DNA of 64,000 nucleotides from the NCBI RefSeq assembly GCF_001642475.1, contig NW_019173943.1:1-64000 (forward strand), given 5' to 3'. This document shows, one piece after another, positions 1-11,856 of the stretch (position 1 is the first letter of the stretch; each line of letters opens with the position of its first letter). The notes beneath the pieces were generated by a model, which saw only the letters and a list, made by a program, of their open reading frames with translations, did no database searches and was not told the origin of the DNA. Source of the stretch: Fonsecaea monophora (Eukaryota > Ascomycota > Eurotiomycetes > Chaetothyriales > Herpotrichiellaceae). The position numbers were made by a program, and so were the translations under genes.

Positions 1-7
1 GGGTGGG

Positions 8-44
8 GAGGGGGAGAGAGAGAGGGAGAGAGAGAGAGAGAGGG
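8..44. repeat. GA-rich microsatellite
   Basis: A run of GA dinucleotides interrupted by extra G residues. It is simple-sequence DNA at the very edge of the window, with no coding meaning. Confidence 0.8.
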
Positions 45-1240
45 GTGAATGTGACTGTGGAGGATCTTGTTAGCAATGGTCAACTGGGTAGTAGGGAGGA
101 CATTGTACTCACGAGGTGGTTGTTGCTGGTGTCGCAGTCGCTGTTGCTGTCGCTGCTGGTGCTGGTGCTGGTGTCGCTGTGCTCCTGATGCTCATTGTCA
201 GTGGGAAAACAACAGTGTTGACTGGTAGGGGTACTCACGAGTACGTGTACTGTCGCGAGGAAAGGAAAATTTTTCCTCGAGGGGGGCTGCTGGGGATATA
301 GAGTCCATGCTTGCATTGTCAGATCAACCCAGGATCTTCACGGTGACAAAGATGCATTGAGAGAATTGAAGGGTTTTTCAATGGGAGTGGGGATGTCGCC
401 CTCGTAAATGTTGGTAGACGAGGCTGAAACGGGGGCGTCCGTTGACCTGCCAAAGTTAAATACCCACCATCTTGACAACCCCCAGCCTCCTCAACCACAT
501 CAAACATCAAGGCAGCCCGAACAGCATTCAGTACGCATTTTTGAGAACTGGACCCAAATTATACTACTGGGCATCGTTTAGAAATTAGTAAGATCACCTA
601 CAAACCTGAGTTTGCCTGCAAATTTTTGCAAACGGAGTCGGGGCGCCTGAAAATTGTTTGCTGCCACTTGATGCATGCACGAGACCGACTGATGTGATCT
701 TTCCTGAGGCATTTCCTCTGCGAAAAATCTCTGCATTGAAAATTTGTCACTTGCTGAGAATTTCGTCAAATTTGTCTGGGACAAGGCGGGCTTGAAGTCC
801 TCGAGTCCCCCACCTTTCCGAGTGGTGGTACACTGACAACTCGAAAAAGAGCTCATGCTGATTGCACTGGACACACCTGGGAGCCTCGACTTGCTTTTCG
901 ACTCTTGTAGCTATAGCACGAATTCATCTCTCAACACATCTGACCCACCGTGAGACATATTTGGGCTGGAGTTGTTGTTCACAGGCCTCAGATAGGGATG
1001 GAATACCGAAAATAGGTCTTCCATGCGTTCCGCCGAGTGGTGCATTGGCAGCAAAGAGGACGATGTTATCTAGACACTCTTGTAGGATCGTTTCTGACGG
1101 ACAACGATCAAACCTGTTCTGTCCATATTTGAGGTTGTTGTTGACTAACACGATGGTACGCGTCTCGGCGCGTCGAGCGCGGGGTCATTTCAATGCGATT
1201 CATGCCCGGAAGGTGTGGCGAGAGGCAGTCTTCACGTGCA

Positions 1241-1447
1241 GATAACGACCTGAGCTTATCGATAACCTCCACCTGCTTATCCGGCCCACCTGCACCCCAT
1301 ATGACGCTTACCCTGTTAGGGAAATTTAGACGCTAGACCTCTCACAGCATCGGATCTTGTAGCACCTCAATTTCATCATCCGCTTAATCGTTTAGCCATC
1401 TCTAAAACACCGGATAAGTTCTTATTGACATGGGAAAACTTAGATAA
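1241..1447. promoter_or_regulatory. cluster of GATA-factor motifs
   Basis: Six GATAA/TTATC cores are seen at 1241, 1256 (reverse), 1261, 1277 (reverse), 1413 and 1443. The second and third abut as a TTATCGATAA palindrome. About 0.4 would be expected by chance in 210 bp. Fungal GATA regulators (AreA, SreA and related) bind HGATAR, often in pairs. No target gene is recognised beside it, because formate dehydrogenase presents its 3' end here. Confidence 0.35.
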
Positions 1448-2066
1448 GCGCTTGTACCTTTCACCAGGCCGGCGCTTCCGATATATCACCGACATTATGT
1501 AGAGATGGATTAGGCGGCTTTTCAAGAGCGAAAAGCCGACAAGCCAGGACTGCCAGGGTGCTCAGGATAAAACAAACCACCATGCCTAAGTGGGGAGCTT
1601 GAGCTTGGAGCTTTCCCCGCACCCACTTGGGGCAGCAAGTCGGTCATTTCGTGCTTCATCATGAGACTTTTCCCAAGTTCCATGGTCACTTGGGGTTACG
1701 GAGAAATGGAAAATTCACATGTGAGAAAAGGCATCTTGGAATTCCTAGCCCCGGCGACTCGTCTCGCCAATTCATGTTTTTCCTTGGATGTTACGAGATT
1801 GCTCAATCTCAGCCAGTCCAATGCTTTGTGATAGATTATCCCTCCCGGGTAGATATGTATTCCGCCTGACCTAGTATCGGGGAAGATGGGATATCACTGC
1901 CACTCATGATATGCTGTTGCTTTTGATAGCCTGCTAGATCGATCCGGGAGAAAGAAAAAATGACCCTCCACACGCTCATCACTCCCTCGACCCTGGCCGA
2001 TACACATCATCATTGTTTTCGTAGTCATGCACGCAAATAAGAGCGCTTGCTTTGACAGTATATCGT

Positions 2067-3492
2067 TTATTTCTTGTTCCTCTGGCCATAAGACTTGGTG
2101 GCATAGTCACCCTGGTAGCAGATCAAATCCTCAGGCTTGTAGTCGTGGCGGCCGGAGAAGTAGCTCTCCAGGATAGCCTTGGTACCAGCTGCATACCGCT
2201 TTTGAGCATCGATCGAGGTACCCGACATGTGAGGGACCATGGCGTTGCCACCACCCCATGGGTTCTTGGCATATCGGAGGGGATGATCCTTGGGTGCGGG
2301 TTGAGGGAACCACACATCACCACCATAACCGTTGAGCTGGCCGGTCTTGAGGGCTTCGGCGACATCTTCTTTGACGACGATGGCACCACGGGCGGTGTTG
2401 ACGAGCCATGCACCTAGAGAAATGAACGTTAGTCTGACGTTAGTGAAGCAAGGTCAAGGGCCCAGCTTACCCTTCTTCATTTTGGAGATCAGGTCCTTGT
2501 TGAACAGACCACGGGTCTTCTCGTGGAGAGGGCAGTTGATGGTGACAATGTCGCACTGGGCCAACATCTCCTCGAGGTCTTCGACACGTCTGCAACCAAT
2601 CTCCTTTTCCTTTTCAGGGCTGAGGGGCTGGTAGTCAAAGTACAACAGCTCTTTGCAGTCGAACGGCTTGAGACGACGGAGCACACGCTCTCCGATACGA
2701 CCAACGGCAACGGTACCGACAACCTTGCCCTCGAGATCGTACTCGTTCTTGGCCACAGCTGCGACGTTCCAGTCTCCGCTCTCGATCTGTTCGTGGGCAG
2801 GAACGAAGTTGCGGACAAGGGTAAGGATGGTCATGACAACGTGCTCAGCAACTGAGACGACATTGCTGCCGGTGACCTCGGCAACGGTGATACCGCCATT
2901 GGTGGCATTGGCGGCGTTCAGGTCGACGTGGTCAGAACCGATACCAGCGGTGACGGCAATCTTCAGCTTCTTTGCTTTGGCAAGACGCTCGGCCGTCAGG
3001 TAACCAGGGTGGAAACTAGAAGCAAAGGTTAGTGACTCCAGTTCAAGTCAACGCCATCACGGTTTGTTGCATCGTACGGAGTGGTGATGATGACTTCGGC
3101 ATCGACGAGCTCCTGGTCAAATTTGGAGTTCTCGCCCTCCTTGTCCGAGGTGGTGACCAAAGTGTGTCCTTGATCCTCAAGCCATTTTCGGATCCCTAGC
3201 TCGTTCTCTGTGGTTCCGAGGAGGCCGGGTTGTTGTTTGGCGTGCTCGCCGCCCTGCAAAGACTGTTAGCATCGGATCCTTTGGATATTTGGGGGCACTG
3301 GTAAAGTGAGAGACCAGAGAGACATACATCATAGAGGACGAGAAGAACTTTGCCCTGACGTGAGGCAGAGGCTGTCAGTGTGCGTTTGGCAATAGAGGGA
3401 ATGGCTGCACGACGTGCAAGATGCGGGGAAGAAGCAAAGAGGGATGACGCGGGGCGCGACAAAGAACGCGCAGCAGCACGAGCAAATACCAT
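2067..3492 (-). CDS. fdh1: NAD-dependent formate dehydrogenase, mitochondrial
   Basis: Oxidises formate to CO2 with NAD+ (D-2-hydroxyacid dehydrogenase superfamily). Four exons, 3492-3328, 3253-3078, 3015-2471 and 2413-2067, join in frame to 410 aa. Introns have GT/AG ends, and the joins recreate the family motifs LYDGGEHA, TTPFHPGYL and KKGAWLVNTARGA. Visible: a basic, Ser/Ala-rich N-terminus (MVFARAAARSLSRP), which suggests a mitochondrial presequence; the NAD-binding loop VAVGRIGERVLRRLKPF; catalytic Arg in NTARGA; and catalytic His in PHMSGT. The loop has Ala-Val-Gly-x-x-Gly where bacterial FDH has Gly-Ala-Gly; I believe this is usual in filamentous fungi. The protein ends with a Lys-rich tail. 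The assignment is secure; mitochondrial import is inferred. Confidence 0.95.
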
Positions 3493-6400
3493 TGTGAAAG
3501 AGACAAGTGAGATGAGAGGAGATTCGAGGTGGTGAGCAAGTAGAAAAGTTTTTGAAAAGATGAACAGGCGGTAAAGTGGTTTTGTAGTAAGACCTGGGCC
3601 TGTAGCTTGGTCAATAATGTCATGAGCAGGTGTGGCAGGATGCGTCTGCCGGCAGAGCTTTGAGCCTGGGGAGGTACCTTAATCGTTCCACTAGTGACAC
3701 AGTATCAGTTAGCTTGGCCGGGACACTGGGTGGGGGGACTAAGTAGGAGGAAGGCAGTTAGAGGGGGGCAAGGGGGCTGAAAGAATATGATGAAGTATTC
3801 GGGGGACTGTGTGGTATGCATCGGGGGCAGTTGCCACAGAGTGTGAGGTACTCAGTGACAGAGATTAGGCCGGTATTGATGGGTGAATGTGGAAGGGGGC
3901 AGGAGGGAGGGGGGAATGAGTGGATCATCAGGTGGGAGGGTGGAACCCAATGCATGAGGAGAAGCGCAGGGAGAATGGACTGGCGGGGAGGGGCAGTTTG
4001 CAGCTTGCAGCGGTCGCAGGTAGCAACAAGGAGAATTAACGCCGTAAGCTGGAGGTCATGGGCGTGAGCTGCTCCTCCTCCCAGGCTGCTCAGCAGCAAA
4101 GGAGGTTGGCCGAAACCCCCGCGGCCATTGCGGCGGTAAGCAGCTGCGCCCCGGGGAAAGATGCCCGAAAACGAAAACACTGAGAGTGGCATAGTGATAG
4201 GAATAATAATAATGCAGCAAGGAAGTCACCGCGAGGAGCCACCAGTGCCTGGTAGGCTGGAGTACGTACCTGCAAAAGGCTCAATCCAACTTGTTCAATA
4301 GACGAGGCCGATGGTCAATTGAGAAACTGTAGTATTGCAGTGAAATATCAAAAGAATCAAGAATTCCAATCGTCTCCGGACGACCGCTCAGAGCATTTAT
4401 AACCTTGTGACTATCGTCCCATTTCCAATGACCACACACGAAGATTTTTCCCTCTTTGCTGTGTCCTGTGCTCTTAGGGCAACGAATCTTTCCACACATC
4501 ATCCTTCATTCCCCCTCTTTTCTTCGTCCTTGTTGCGGAGCTCTGCCAGTCACTGCCAGTCACTGTCATGGTCCTCTAGCTTGCCCCACTGCTCATCTTC
4601 CGACATCCATCCAATGCTTGCTCCTCCAGAGTCTGAGCTCCAAGGCTCTCACACCAGGTCGACCGGCTCGCTTGCCGCCTGACGCACGGCACTTGAATGC
4701 CTTCCTCCTCCCCGCCGAGCCTTTGCGTTGTCCATGAACCTCCGTTCCCATGTCAATCAAACCTCGTTTTCAACGGCTTTGACGTCTCAGTGACTTGCAG
4801 GGTCTCATGGCGAGGGTCATGTGTGACAAGAGAGCGCTTAGAACGTCGAGACCTCGATGCTGACCCTCCAAACACTCGCGTCCCCCTGCATCGGATGGCC
4901 TTCCTACACCATGCACGAGCGGGATTTACTCGGACTCCATGCCTTTTCCGCTGCACATCATGGCGGTTCAGTCTAGAGAATACTTCTTCCGTGGTTCGGA
5001 AAGGTTGAACGGTTAGTGTCCCGATGCTGTGGTCACAATCCCATTCATGTAAACAAATGTACTATTTTGGTATCAAAAGGCGGAAGCTCGGCCTGCAAAT
5101 GGGAACATGTGGGGAGCTTGGGGAATTCCCTGCCCAAAACACACCCGGCCAACCGTCCCTTCATCGGATCGTGTTCGCCTAAACGATCTGCCGTTGACGA
5201 ATCGCCCATTTTCTCCTAAAACGGCCGATGAAGTCCGCGTTTACCGACGACAGCAAATTGAATAGACAGCTGAAGCCAGCCTGCCGCCACATGGGAATCC
5301 CTAGTGGCGAGCGTCCAGCCCCTGGCCGCATGCACTCTAGATCTGTGGATACAGATCACAATTCCTGCTGGCCCCAATTCAATTCACGACCGAGATATCC
5401 CCCACAAGGCTCTAGCGGCATAACTGCTATCGTAGTAGCACATCTGACTTACCGTCCACTTACCCGTATATTCCTGCTGTTCCCCGCCAGAACGTACGTC
5501 GAAAATGTGCAGGGTCGCTGATTCTCTAACCAGAGACTGTTCATCACTCTTCGGTCTCGCAAATGCCAGGAGGTGTCTTCTGTCTTCAAGGTGTACGTTG
5601 ATGGGCTTTGGATATTCTCCTTTCGTCAACCAACCGATGTGTCGGACTTCATGGAGTCATCCGAGTGTTGCTGTAAGGCTGCCGCAAGGCTGTGCGTCTT
5701 GCAAGGGCGAGATCTGGTCCAATCCCTGCCAATCTGGCTTTCGAGCTGCATGATGGCTCTCTGCAGATCGAGGACCGGATTTCTTGCTCCGACGACCATC
5801 ATCAGATCGCGAATAGTGTCTCGATCTTGCAGTACACCCACTGTTCAGAAGACGCCTTATTGGCTTCTCCAAATTTGGGGACCCCAAACCTGATGTTGCG
5901 CATGCGGGCTTTAATCTGAGTTTTGGAGGCTTTTGAAAAGTCCCATCCCCATCGCTTCGGGAGGCTCGTGGTCTGATGAGTAACGGCCCGGCGACAAGCG
6001 TAGCGAGATGCAGGTCTGATCCTAATTGCTGGTGGGACATGACCGTGTTCAATAACTCGATCCAGTCTCAGCTTCTCTGATAGGTTAGACGTCCTTGTGT
6101 GTTGCCCGAGTCGTTCATCTCAATCTCATTGGTATATTCGCAGTCACATACCACGTCTTTGCTCTCTGCCTTGGAATATGCTCACGGAAAACAATCCCCT
6201 CTTGAAACCCTTGGCTGTTTATTTGCATTGTTGCTGGCGCATGTCGTCCACTCGAAAGCCCGCTCTAGCGGATATGGCCAATGGAGATGCGTTGCATCAA
6301 GGACTGTAGGCATGTGGCCCAACGAGTCGGGTACCACCGGCACTACAGATGTCTGATGATATCCCACATAGTATGCAGACGCGGCGGTCTGGGGAGTGGT

Positions 6401-6976
6401 TATTGTATTCCCTGTGTTGTCTTGGCGGCCGTCTTCAACGTCCCATACATACCAGAGCTGATATCAGCGCTTGGCTCGGTTTGCGATGATGACTTTCTTC
6501 GCCATAGACACCTTTTTTGCGAGTTCTGGAAGCACAAGATATCAGAGTGGTGAGGCTCTGCTGTTCGGATCGTATCAACCTGTTAAAACTCCCTGACAAT
6601 TTGACAACCTGAAATCTCTGGGACGAAAATCCAGGATTATACCTCGATATTTGGGGCTGTGGGGGAGGGGGGGGATTCATGATGTCTAAGCTTTTATATG
6701 AAGCGTCAATGACTCTGCAGATCTCACAACATGGGATAACTGGGATTGCTACACAAGTGCGGGCTATATCTTCGTGGAAGCGTAGTTGGGAGGGAGGGGA
6801 AGGCCGGACTCGGTATTACCTTTCTCCGTCAGCAGAAACTCCGATGCAGGCCAACAGTAGCCGATGACAACACATTTTCTACTTGCGGAGCATATTAGCA
6901 TAGAAAACCCAGTTTCACAATAACTCAGCAGCGACGAGGAGCTCTGCACGCGGGGATCTGTTCCGCTCACGAAGAC
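3493..6976. other. intergenic region, no confident gene
   Basis: The left part is the promoter side of formate dehydrogenase and is G-rich low-complexity DNA around 3730-3960. No frame is convincing up to the DUF1640-type gene at 6977. A protein-like but broken minus-strand segment at about 5430-5700 is listed separately as a possible relic. Confidence 0.5.
5430..5700 (-). pseudogene. possible relic of an unidentified protein gene
   Basis: A minus-strand frame reads like genuine protein: HIGWLTKGEYPKPINVHLE and, shortly after, LLAFARPKSDEQSLVRESAT followed by LHIFDVRSG. It is closed upstream by a TGA at about 5657-5659, and no splice pair restores a longer frame. The upstream segment that looks coding (an acidic and hydrophobic stretch around 5700-5840) is in another frame. 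I do not recognise the family. The phrasing recalls C-terminal parts of fungal F-box proteins, but that is a weak impression. It could also be chance. Confidence 0.25.
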
Positions 6977-8301
6977 ATGGCGACTCCACGCCTGCCATTT
7001 CTATACCCGAATTTCCTGCGCGCTGTGCGTGCTTGCGAGCCTACCACGTACCATTCAATTCGTGCCCGCCCGTCAGCTGCAGCCAAACCACGCCGCAAGG
7101 CGAAACTCCATACCTCTGCGCCGCGCCCGCAGGACGCTTTCCCGCAGAGATACGGACCAGCTGCTTCCCAGAACCTGCCGCCTCCTTCAAGACCCTCGGA
7201 ACCGGCGAATCCTCAGCAAGAAGCCAGAGAGAAGGCAAAGGCAAAGGACGAGTCGAAAGAGAGCAAAGAACAATCTCAACCGGGTGCCACGAAAGATGCG
7301 CCCACAGCAGAAGAAGTCGGGCAGGATGAGCCTCAAGCTTCAAACGCAGACTATATTAACGAGGCGTCCATCAACACGAAAAGCCACAAAATCAATGTGG
7401 AAGATGACAAACCTCTGGACAACAAAGAGCTCGACCTGATTCTCGCGGTGCCCTCTCCGTCAGAAGTCAAAGGCAAGGACGCGCCCAAGCACCCACACCT
7501 CGAACCATCTCCGTACGAGCATCATTTCGACACCTACTCGCTCGTCCAACAGTTGGCGGCTAAGGACGCCTATACCGTCGACCAAGCGATAACGCTGATG
7601 AAAGCCATCCGGCTCATGCTCTCGCTAAATCTCGACGTCGCCAAGGAGGGCCTTGTCTCCAAGTCTGACATTGAGAACGAATCCTACCTGTTCCGCGCCG
7701 CTTGCTCCGAGCTGAAAACCACCCTGCAAAGCACGCGACATTCCGAGACGCTCAAGCAGCGCAGCCAACGGGCACAGCTGCAGCACGAGTATGACATTTT
7801 GAATCAAAAGGTGACACAAGACCTGATGACGCTCAAGGAGGAACTGAAGGGGTTGTTCAACGACCGCAAACTGGGTCTGCAGGAAGATAAGCGCAAGATC
7901 GATAGCAAAATTTCGGAACTCAACTATGAAATCACGGTTCTTCTGAATAGTGAAGCCAGGAGCGAGGTGGAGGGATTGCGGTGGGTGTTGACCCGTCGCG
8001 CGGCGCTGGCGATAGGTTTCTGTGCTTGTAAGTTGTTCCGGCCACCATTCCATTCCATGTCCATGAGTTATACGTCCAAACGCTAACGATGATGCCAGTC
8101 ATGATCATTTCAGCCCTGAACTACTCGTCCATCAAGACACGCGAGAGGGAGGAAGCGGAGAAGAAACGCAAGGCTGCGAAGAAGGCTGAAGAACAGCGCG
8201 AGCTGCAATTTCAACGCGAGCAGGCCCAATATCCCACTCTGAGTCGGACGCAAGGGACGCAGACCGGGGAAATGGCCGTCGCCACTGAGAGCCTTGGTTG
8301 A
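6977..8301 (+). CDS. DUF1640 (CCDC90/MCUR1-like) mitochondrial coiled-coil protein
   Basis: Two exons, 6977-8027 and 8099-8301, give 417 aa. The GT..AG intron joins TGT GCT T|TC ATG and completes a hydrophobic segment (ALAIGFCAFMIISALNY). The N-terminal ~50 residues are basic and Ser/Ala-rich (presequence-like), and residues ~55-140 are charged and disordered. From ~180 on comes the DUF1640 core, with HFDTYSLVQQLAAKDAYTVD, then KSDIENESYLFRAACSEL, a long coiled coil, and one C-terminal membrane span. The family includes human CCDC90A/B (MCUR1) and yeast Fmp32, inner-membrane proteins linked to the calcium uniporter or cytochrome oxidase assembly. Which role applies here cannot be told. After the span comes a Lys/Glu-rich tail. 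It is convergent with the Cut12-like gene. Confidence 0.85.
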
Positions 8302-8853
8302 CAAGCAACTCAGTTCAATCGGCCTCATATACAACGAGCGTCGGGAGGGTTTATTTGTCCAAAACTGAGATGATACCATATAGACTTTGCATTCTCAACG
8401 AAGAAGAAAATATGACCGGGATCCACCCTCACCAGTCAGCATCCAGCGACGGAGGAGGTAGATATGTCTACGAGCTACCAGAGAACAGACACATCTAGGT
8501 CCCTCGTACTGTATCTCAGATGGGTAGACTTGGAAGGTACCTGCCGGCTCCAAATGCACTAGCTAGCTAGCCTCGCTTTTTTTTCCCTTTCGAGCTTTTG
8601 TTTCCAGCTTTGTCTCCTCCTTGTCTGTCCTTCGTGGACTTGAATAGGTTGGTTCGATTATGCCTTGACTGATAAATGAGCATATCAACGTCGATGTCGA
8701 TATGGAACAAAATGGCTTGAGAGACGGATTATCTATCTACGTACATACATATTGTACATACACGTGTGGTTGCACGGTAGCAGCACCTATCAGGAGAAGG
8801 AGGAGGAATTGCGGACTTGGGCAGCTTGTGGGCAAGACAGTACACATTCAGGC
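8302..8853. other. intergenic, between convergent gene ends
   Basis: 3' flanks of the DUF1640 gene and the Cut12-like gene. It holds a run of eleven T (about 8577-8585) and TAGCTAGC-type short palindromes near 8560. Nothing else is seen. Confidence 0.5.
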
Positions 8854-10323
8854 TCAGAGATTTGCCCAGTCGACCTCGCTAGGTTCCTCCGGTTGCTTTC
8901 CCATCTCTTGCTCCATGAGTGGTTGATGGTCATTGTGCGCAGCATGTCCCTCGCCCTTCTTGTCCGGGGTCGAGGCAGCGACGTCAACCTGAACACTTGC
9001 TTTCCTCGCTTCATTGCGCCGGCGGATTCGGTCTCGTGCTGCTGCGATGCGCTCTGGTGGGAGCCTTGTGGTGGCTGGTCTAACGGCTAGAGTGGTGCTG
9101 GACGAGGCGGAGCGCATGCATGTTGTTGCTGGTTTTGTCTCTGAAGACGCAGGTGAATTGCTGGGGAGGGACACGAGCAGCCTCGCCGAGGACGAAGCTG
9201 TTCGTTTTGGCGTCGGCGTTGATGTTGATCGCTTGAGCGTGCGTGGATGGTCGTTCGCTATGGTGCCCCAGCCACTGGGGGGAGATTTTGGCGGCTCGCA
9301 GACGCCGGCTGATTGTTCTGTTGTGACAGCATTCGACAAGCTAGTGTGTCTCTGAGGCTTTGGGTCCCTCGTCGTCTGACTGCGCACAGTTGTTTCGACC
9401 CTATCGACTTCCTCCCGGACGTATCCCCGAGGTTTGTGCCTGAGCGCTGGCGACGCACTCGTCTCTACCGTCCTAACACTGGCCCTCCTCTCCTGTCCGT
9501 TATCTTTCGGTTGTACCTGTAGCTGCGGAGGATGGCTGGCGCTGAACTGGCAATCAGTCGTGGACACCGTGCCTCTTTTCAACCTCTCGTTCTCCCTTTG
9601 AAGTTGTTCAATCATGGCCTTCAATTCCTGGTTTTCCGCATCCTTCTTGCGCGCGTACTCGCGCATTTTCTGTCCGTAGCGAACCAACTTCTTCATTTCC
9701 TTTTCGGTTTGGGTTATGTAGGCTTCGATCGCGGCTCGAGAGAGTATGCATGGCGAAGTTGGGGTGGTAGTTGCGGTTGTTGCAGGAATGCCCTGTGCCG
9801 TTAATTGCTCATCCTGCAGTGGGTCCTGCCACTTGGAAGATGCCTTCTTCCTCGAGGGTGATGCCAGCTCGATGCTGGACTTCGAGGGGTGAAGGGCCGG
9901 TGGCGCGTTCTGCAGTTTGGTCTTTAGCTGCTTGGGAGAGACGGGCAGAGTGGCTGATTTGGGGCCTTCGGGGCTGACACTCTTGAATTTGACATTGATG
10001 TCTTTCAGATACTTTGCTCTCGGCGTCGCCAGTCCCGGCGTCCGCAGGATGCCCTTTGTAGGCGAAAGGATGTTACCCGCACCTGTGGTGTTGCTTCCCC
10101 TCTTTCGCTTCTGCGACGGTGACAATTGGAGCTCTGCGAGAGGCTTTGGTTTGGGTGATGGCGATGAGGGGTACGAAGGCACGAGATTTTCCTTGCCGCC
10201 ATGCTCGGGCGAAGAATCGGGCGAGGAGTCGGGTGAGGCGAAGAAGATGCCTCGAATGGCGCGATAGGCGAATACTGGGGCCGGCGTCATGGGACCCTCC
10301 AAGATGGTCTCCTCGCCAGGCAT
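8854..10323 (-). CDS. Cut12-like spindle pole body protein
   Basis: Intronless, 489 aa. The N-terminus carries TPAPVFAYRAIRGIFFASP, a short conserved block I associate with fungal Cut12 homologues. It is followed by a Ser/Pro-rich stretch and the motif KGILRTPGLATPRAK (residues ~90-105). Around residues 195-250 a coiled coil begins AAIEAYITQTEKEMKKLVRY and continues with YARKKDAENQELKA, matching the Cut12 domain pattern. The C-terminal ~230 residues are disordered, rich in Ser/Thr/Arg. Cut12 in fission yeast is a spindle-pole-body component that promotes mitotic commitment. The call rests on domain order and motif memory, not a search. The 5' leader contains an (AAC)n repeat inside an overlapping upstream ORF (10405 start). 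Confidence 0.65.
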   Translation of the reverse strand: MPGEETILEGPMTPAPVFAYRAIRGIFFASPDSSPDSSPEHGGKENLVPSYPSSPSPKPKPLAELQLSPSQKRKRGSNTTGAGNILSPTKGILRTPGLATPRAKYLKDINVKFKSVSPEGPKSATLPVSPKQLKTKLQNAPPALHPSKSSIELASPSRKKASSKWQDPLQDEQLTAQGIPATTATTTPTSPCILSRAAIEAYITQTEKEMKKLVRYGQKMREYARKKDAENQELKAMIEQLQRENERLKRGTVSTTDCQFSASHPPQLQVQPKDNGQERRASVRTVETSASPALRHKPRGYVREEVDRVETTVRSQTTRDPKPQRHTSLSNAVTTEQSAGVCEPPKSPPSGWGTIANDHPRTLKRSTSTPTPKRTASSSARLLVSLPSNSPASSETKPATTCMRSASSSTTLAVRPATTRLPPERIAAARDRIRRRNEARKASVQVDVAASTPDKKGEGHAAHNDHQPLMEQEMGKQPEEPSEVDWANL

Positions 10324-10357
10324 ATTGTTGGATGTATTCTGTATGGGATTGGATGAC

Positions 10358-10358
10358 G

Positions 10359-10390
<32 letters not shown>
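10358..10390. repeat. (GTT)11 microsatellite
   Basis: Eleven perfect GTT units, read as AAC on the minus strand. It lies 35 nt upstream of the Cut12-like start codon and falls inside an upstream ORF (ATG at 10403-10405), where it would encode a run of Asn. Confidence 0.95.
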
Positions 10391-10392
<2 letters not shown>

Positions 10393-10405
10393 AGTGCTTC
10401 GGCAC

Positions 10406-11856
10406 CTATAAGTGGAGGGGGTGTTCTATCATGGCAAGATGTCCTGTCTGAACAGTGATGAAGCCGCAGGGTGGCAGACTCTAGCTCTGGCTGCGCGTTG
10501 TTGGTGTTTTCCCGTATGTGGTTAGCGCGAATATCATTTGGCTATCGATAACGGCCTGATTGTCCCTCGCCTCCCCCTCGTCGTCATCATCAGTGATTCT
10601 CACCGTCAGGGCCCTTTGACCGGCTCGCAAAATAATCCTCGAGGCTCTCTCCTCACATAGTGGTCTCTAAATCTAATTCCACCTCCATCCATTTACATCG
10701 GCGATGCTATGAGGTGGAAGTCGGGGCATGGTTTCTTCACCTTCCGCGGCAACAAGCCCAAACCATGGCCGGATGCATTGACGACGGCGATGACAGTGTT
10801 TGAGCAGGCTGTGAGTGTACGCGAAATTTTTACGTGGCGCCAGGAGGTCCGGACTCCGAGTCAACCATACAAGCTGAGTTCATTGCTAACTCCATTGATC
10901 TTTTTCTCACTTCCGCTGTCTGTACTATGACATCAGACGACATAAAACGCTGTCAAGATTGGTAGTCACTCTTAGTCTCAGATACGAAGAGGGTGCGGGT
11001 TCGCGAATCCTTTCCCCGGGATCTTGTGGACAAGTGTGCTGGGTAACATATTTTTCAGGCGACCAACGTTGAAGCATGGTTACGCGGGTAATTGTGGGTG
11101 GTTGGCATAGTCCTCTTCCTGCAAGGCAAGATACATTCTAGTTCGAACCCAATTGACGGCTAGAACGGACAATATGAATTGCCTCTGATTAATCCTTCGT
11201 CATCCATCCCTCAACCACGGTACGGTAATCGTCACGTCACCGACGTCATCCATAGGGATTCAGAGAGGTGTGCTGGGATCCCAGTGGCAGAAGGTTGCAG
11301 ATACCCCGGTACCTGGATGGCAGCGCAAACACCTCGAGAAGTTAGTCGCCTTGGGAAAACGTCGGTAGAGCGACAATACAGTTCGGGAAGCTTGGGGCTC
11401 GGAAAGCCGATATAGCAAGTCCACGGAGTGCCCAAGCGGGCCTCTCCACCATGGTACGGGCCATGAAGCCAAAGATTCTCGACCACGATGACTGACGGTC
11501 GACAATACGAAAACTGTGGTGATTAGAGCGCTCATCTCGCCGAAAGCGCTCTTGTGAAGCTGTATCGGAACAAGAGATCAACTCCAGGCGTCCCTCCACC
11601 TGCCCGAAAGATGATAGATGGCCATTCCGTCGAGATCCTCGCAGAGTATTCGCCACATGCCGTTCTGTATCGTTCTTGTTGCTCAAGCCAAAGGGAAGCG
11701 CAGGATTTCACCTTCGGCTGCATCGCCCGGAGCGATTCAAAGGGGAGGGGAGGTGCATATCTCTCGTAAGAAACCGATATTGTAGGTCGTGGTTAAGATG
11801 TATAGATCCTTGCGACGGTTGAGAGAACAAAGATGTCTTCATTTCCTTAATGCTGC
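10406..11856. other. intergenic region, no gene recognised
   Basis: Promoter side of the Cut12-like gene and 3' flank of CDC123. All frames are short and show no protein-like composition or splice continuity. Confidence 0.55.

Larger units (their letters stand above)
1..2066. other. intergenic region, no gene recognised
   Basis: No open frame here resembles a known protein, and short frames on both strands lack splice continuity. It begins with a GA-rich tract (about 8-44) and a GCTG/GCT-rich imperfect trinucleotide stretch (about 117-187). A cluster of GATA-type motifs lies at 1241-1447 and is listed separately. The right end is the 3' flank of the formate dehydrogenase gene. Confidence 0.6.

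Noticed and set aside
3758..4192. 144-codon minus frame upstream of formate dehydrogenase
   Set aside because: Pro/Leu-rich translation of G-rich low-complexity DNA with no protein features; more likely promoter DNA.
11140..11170. GTTCGAACCC box resembling a tRNA T arm
   Set aside because: No matching acceptor, D or anticodon stems around it on either strand.
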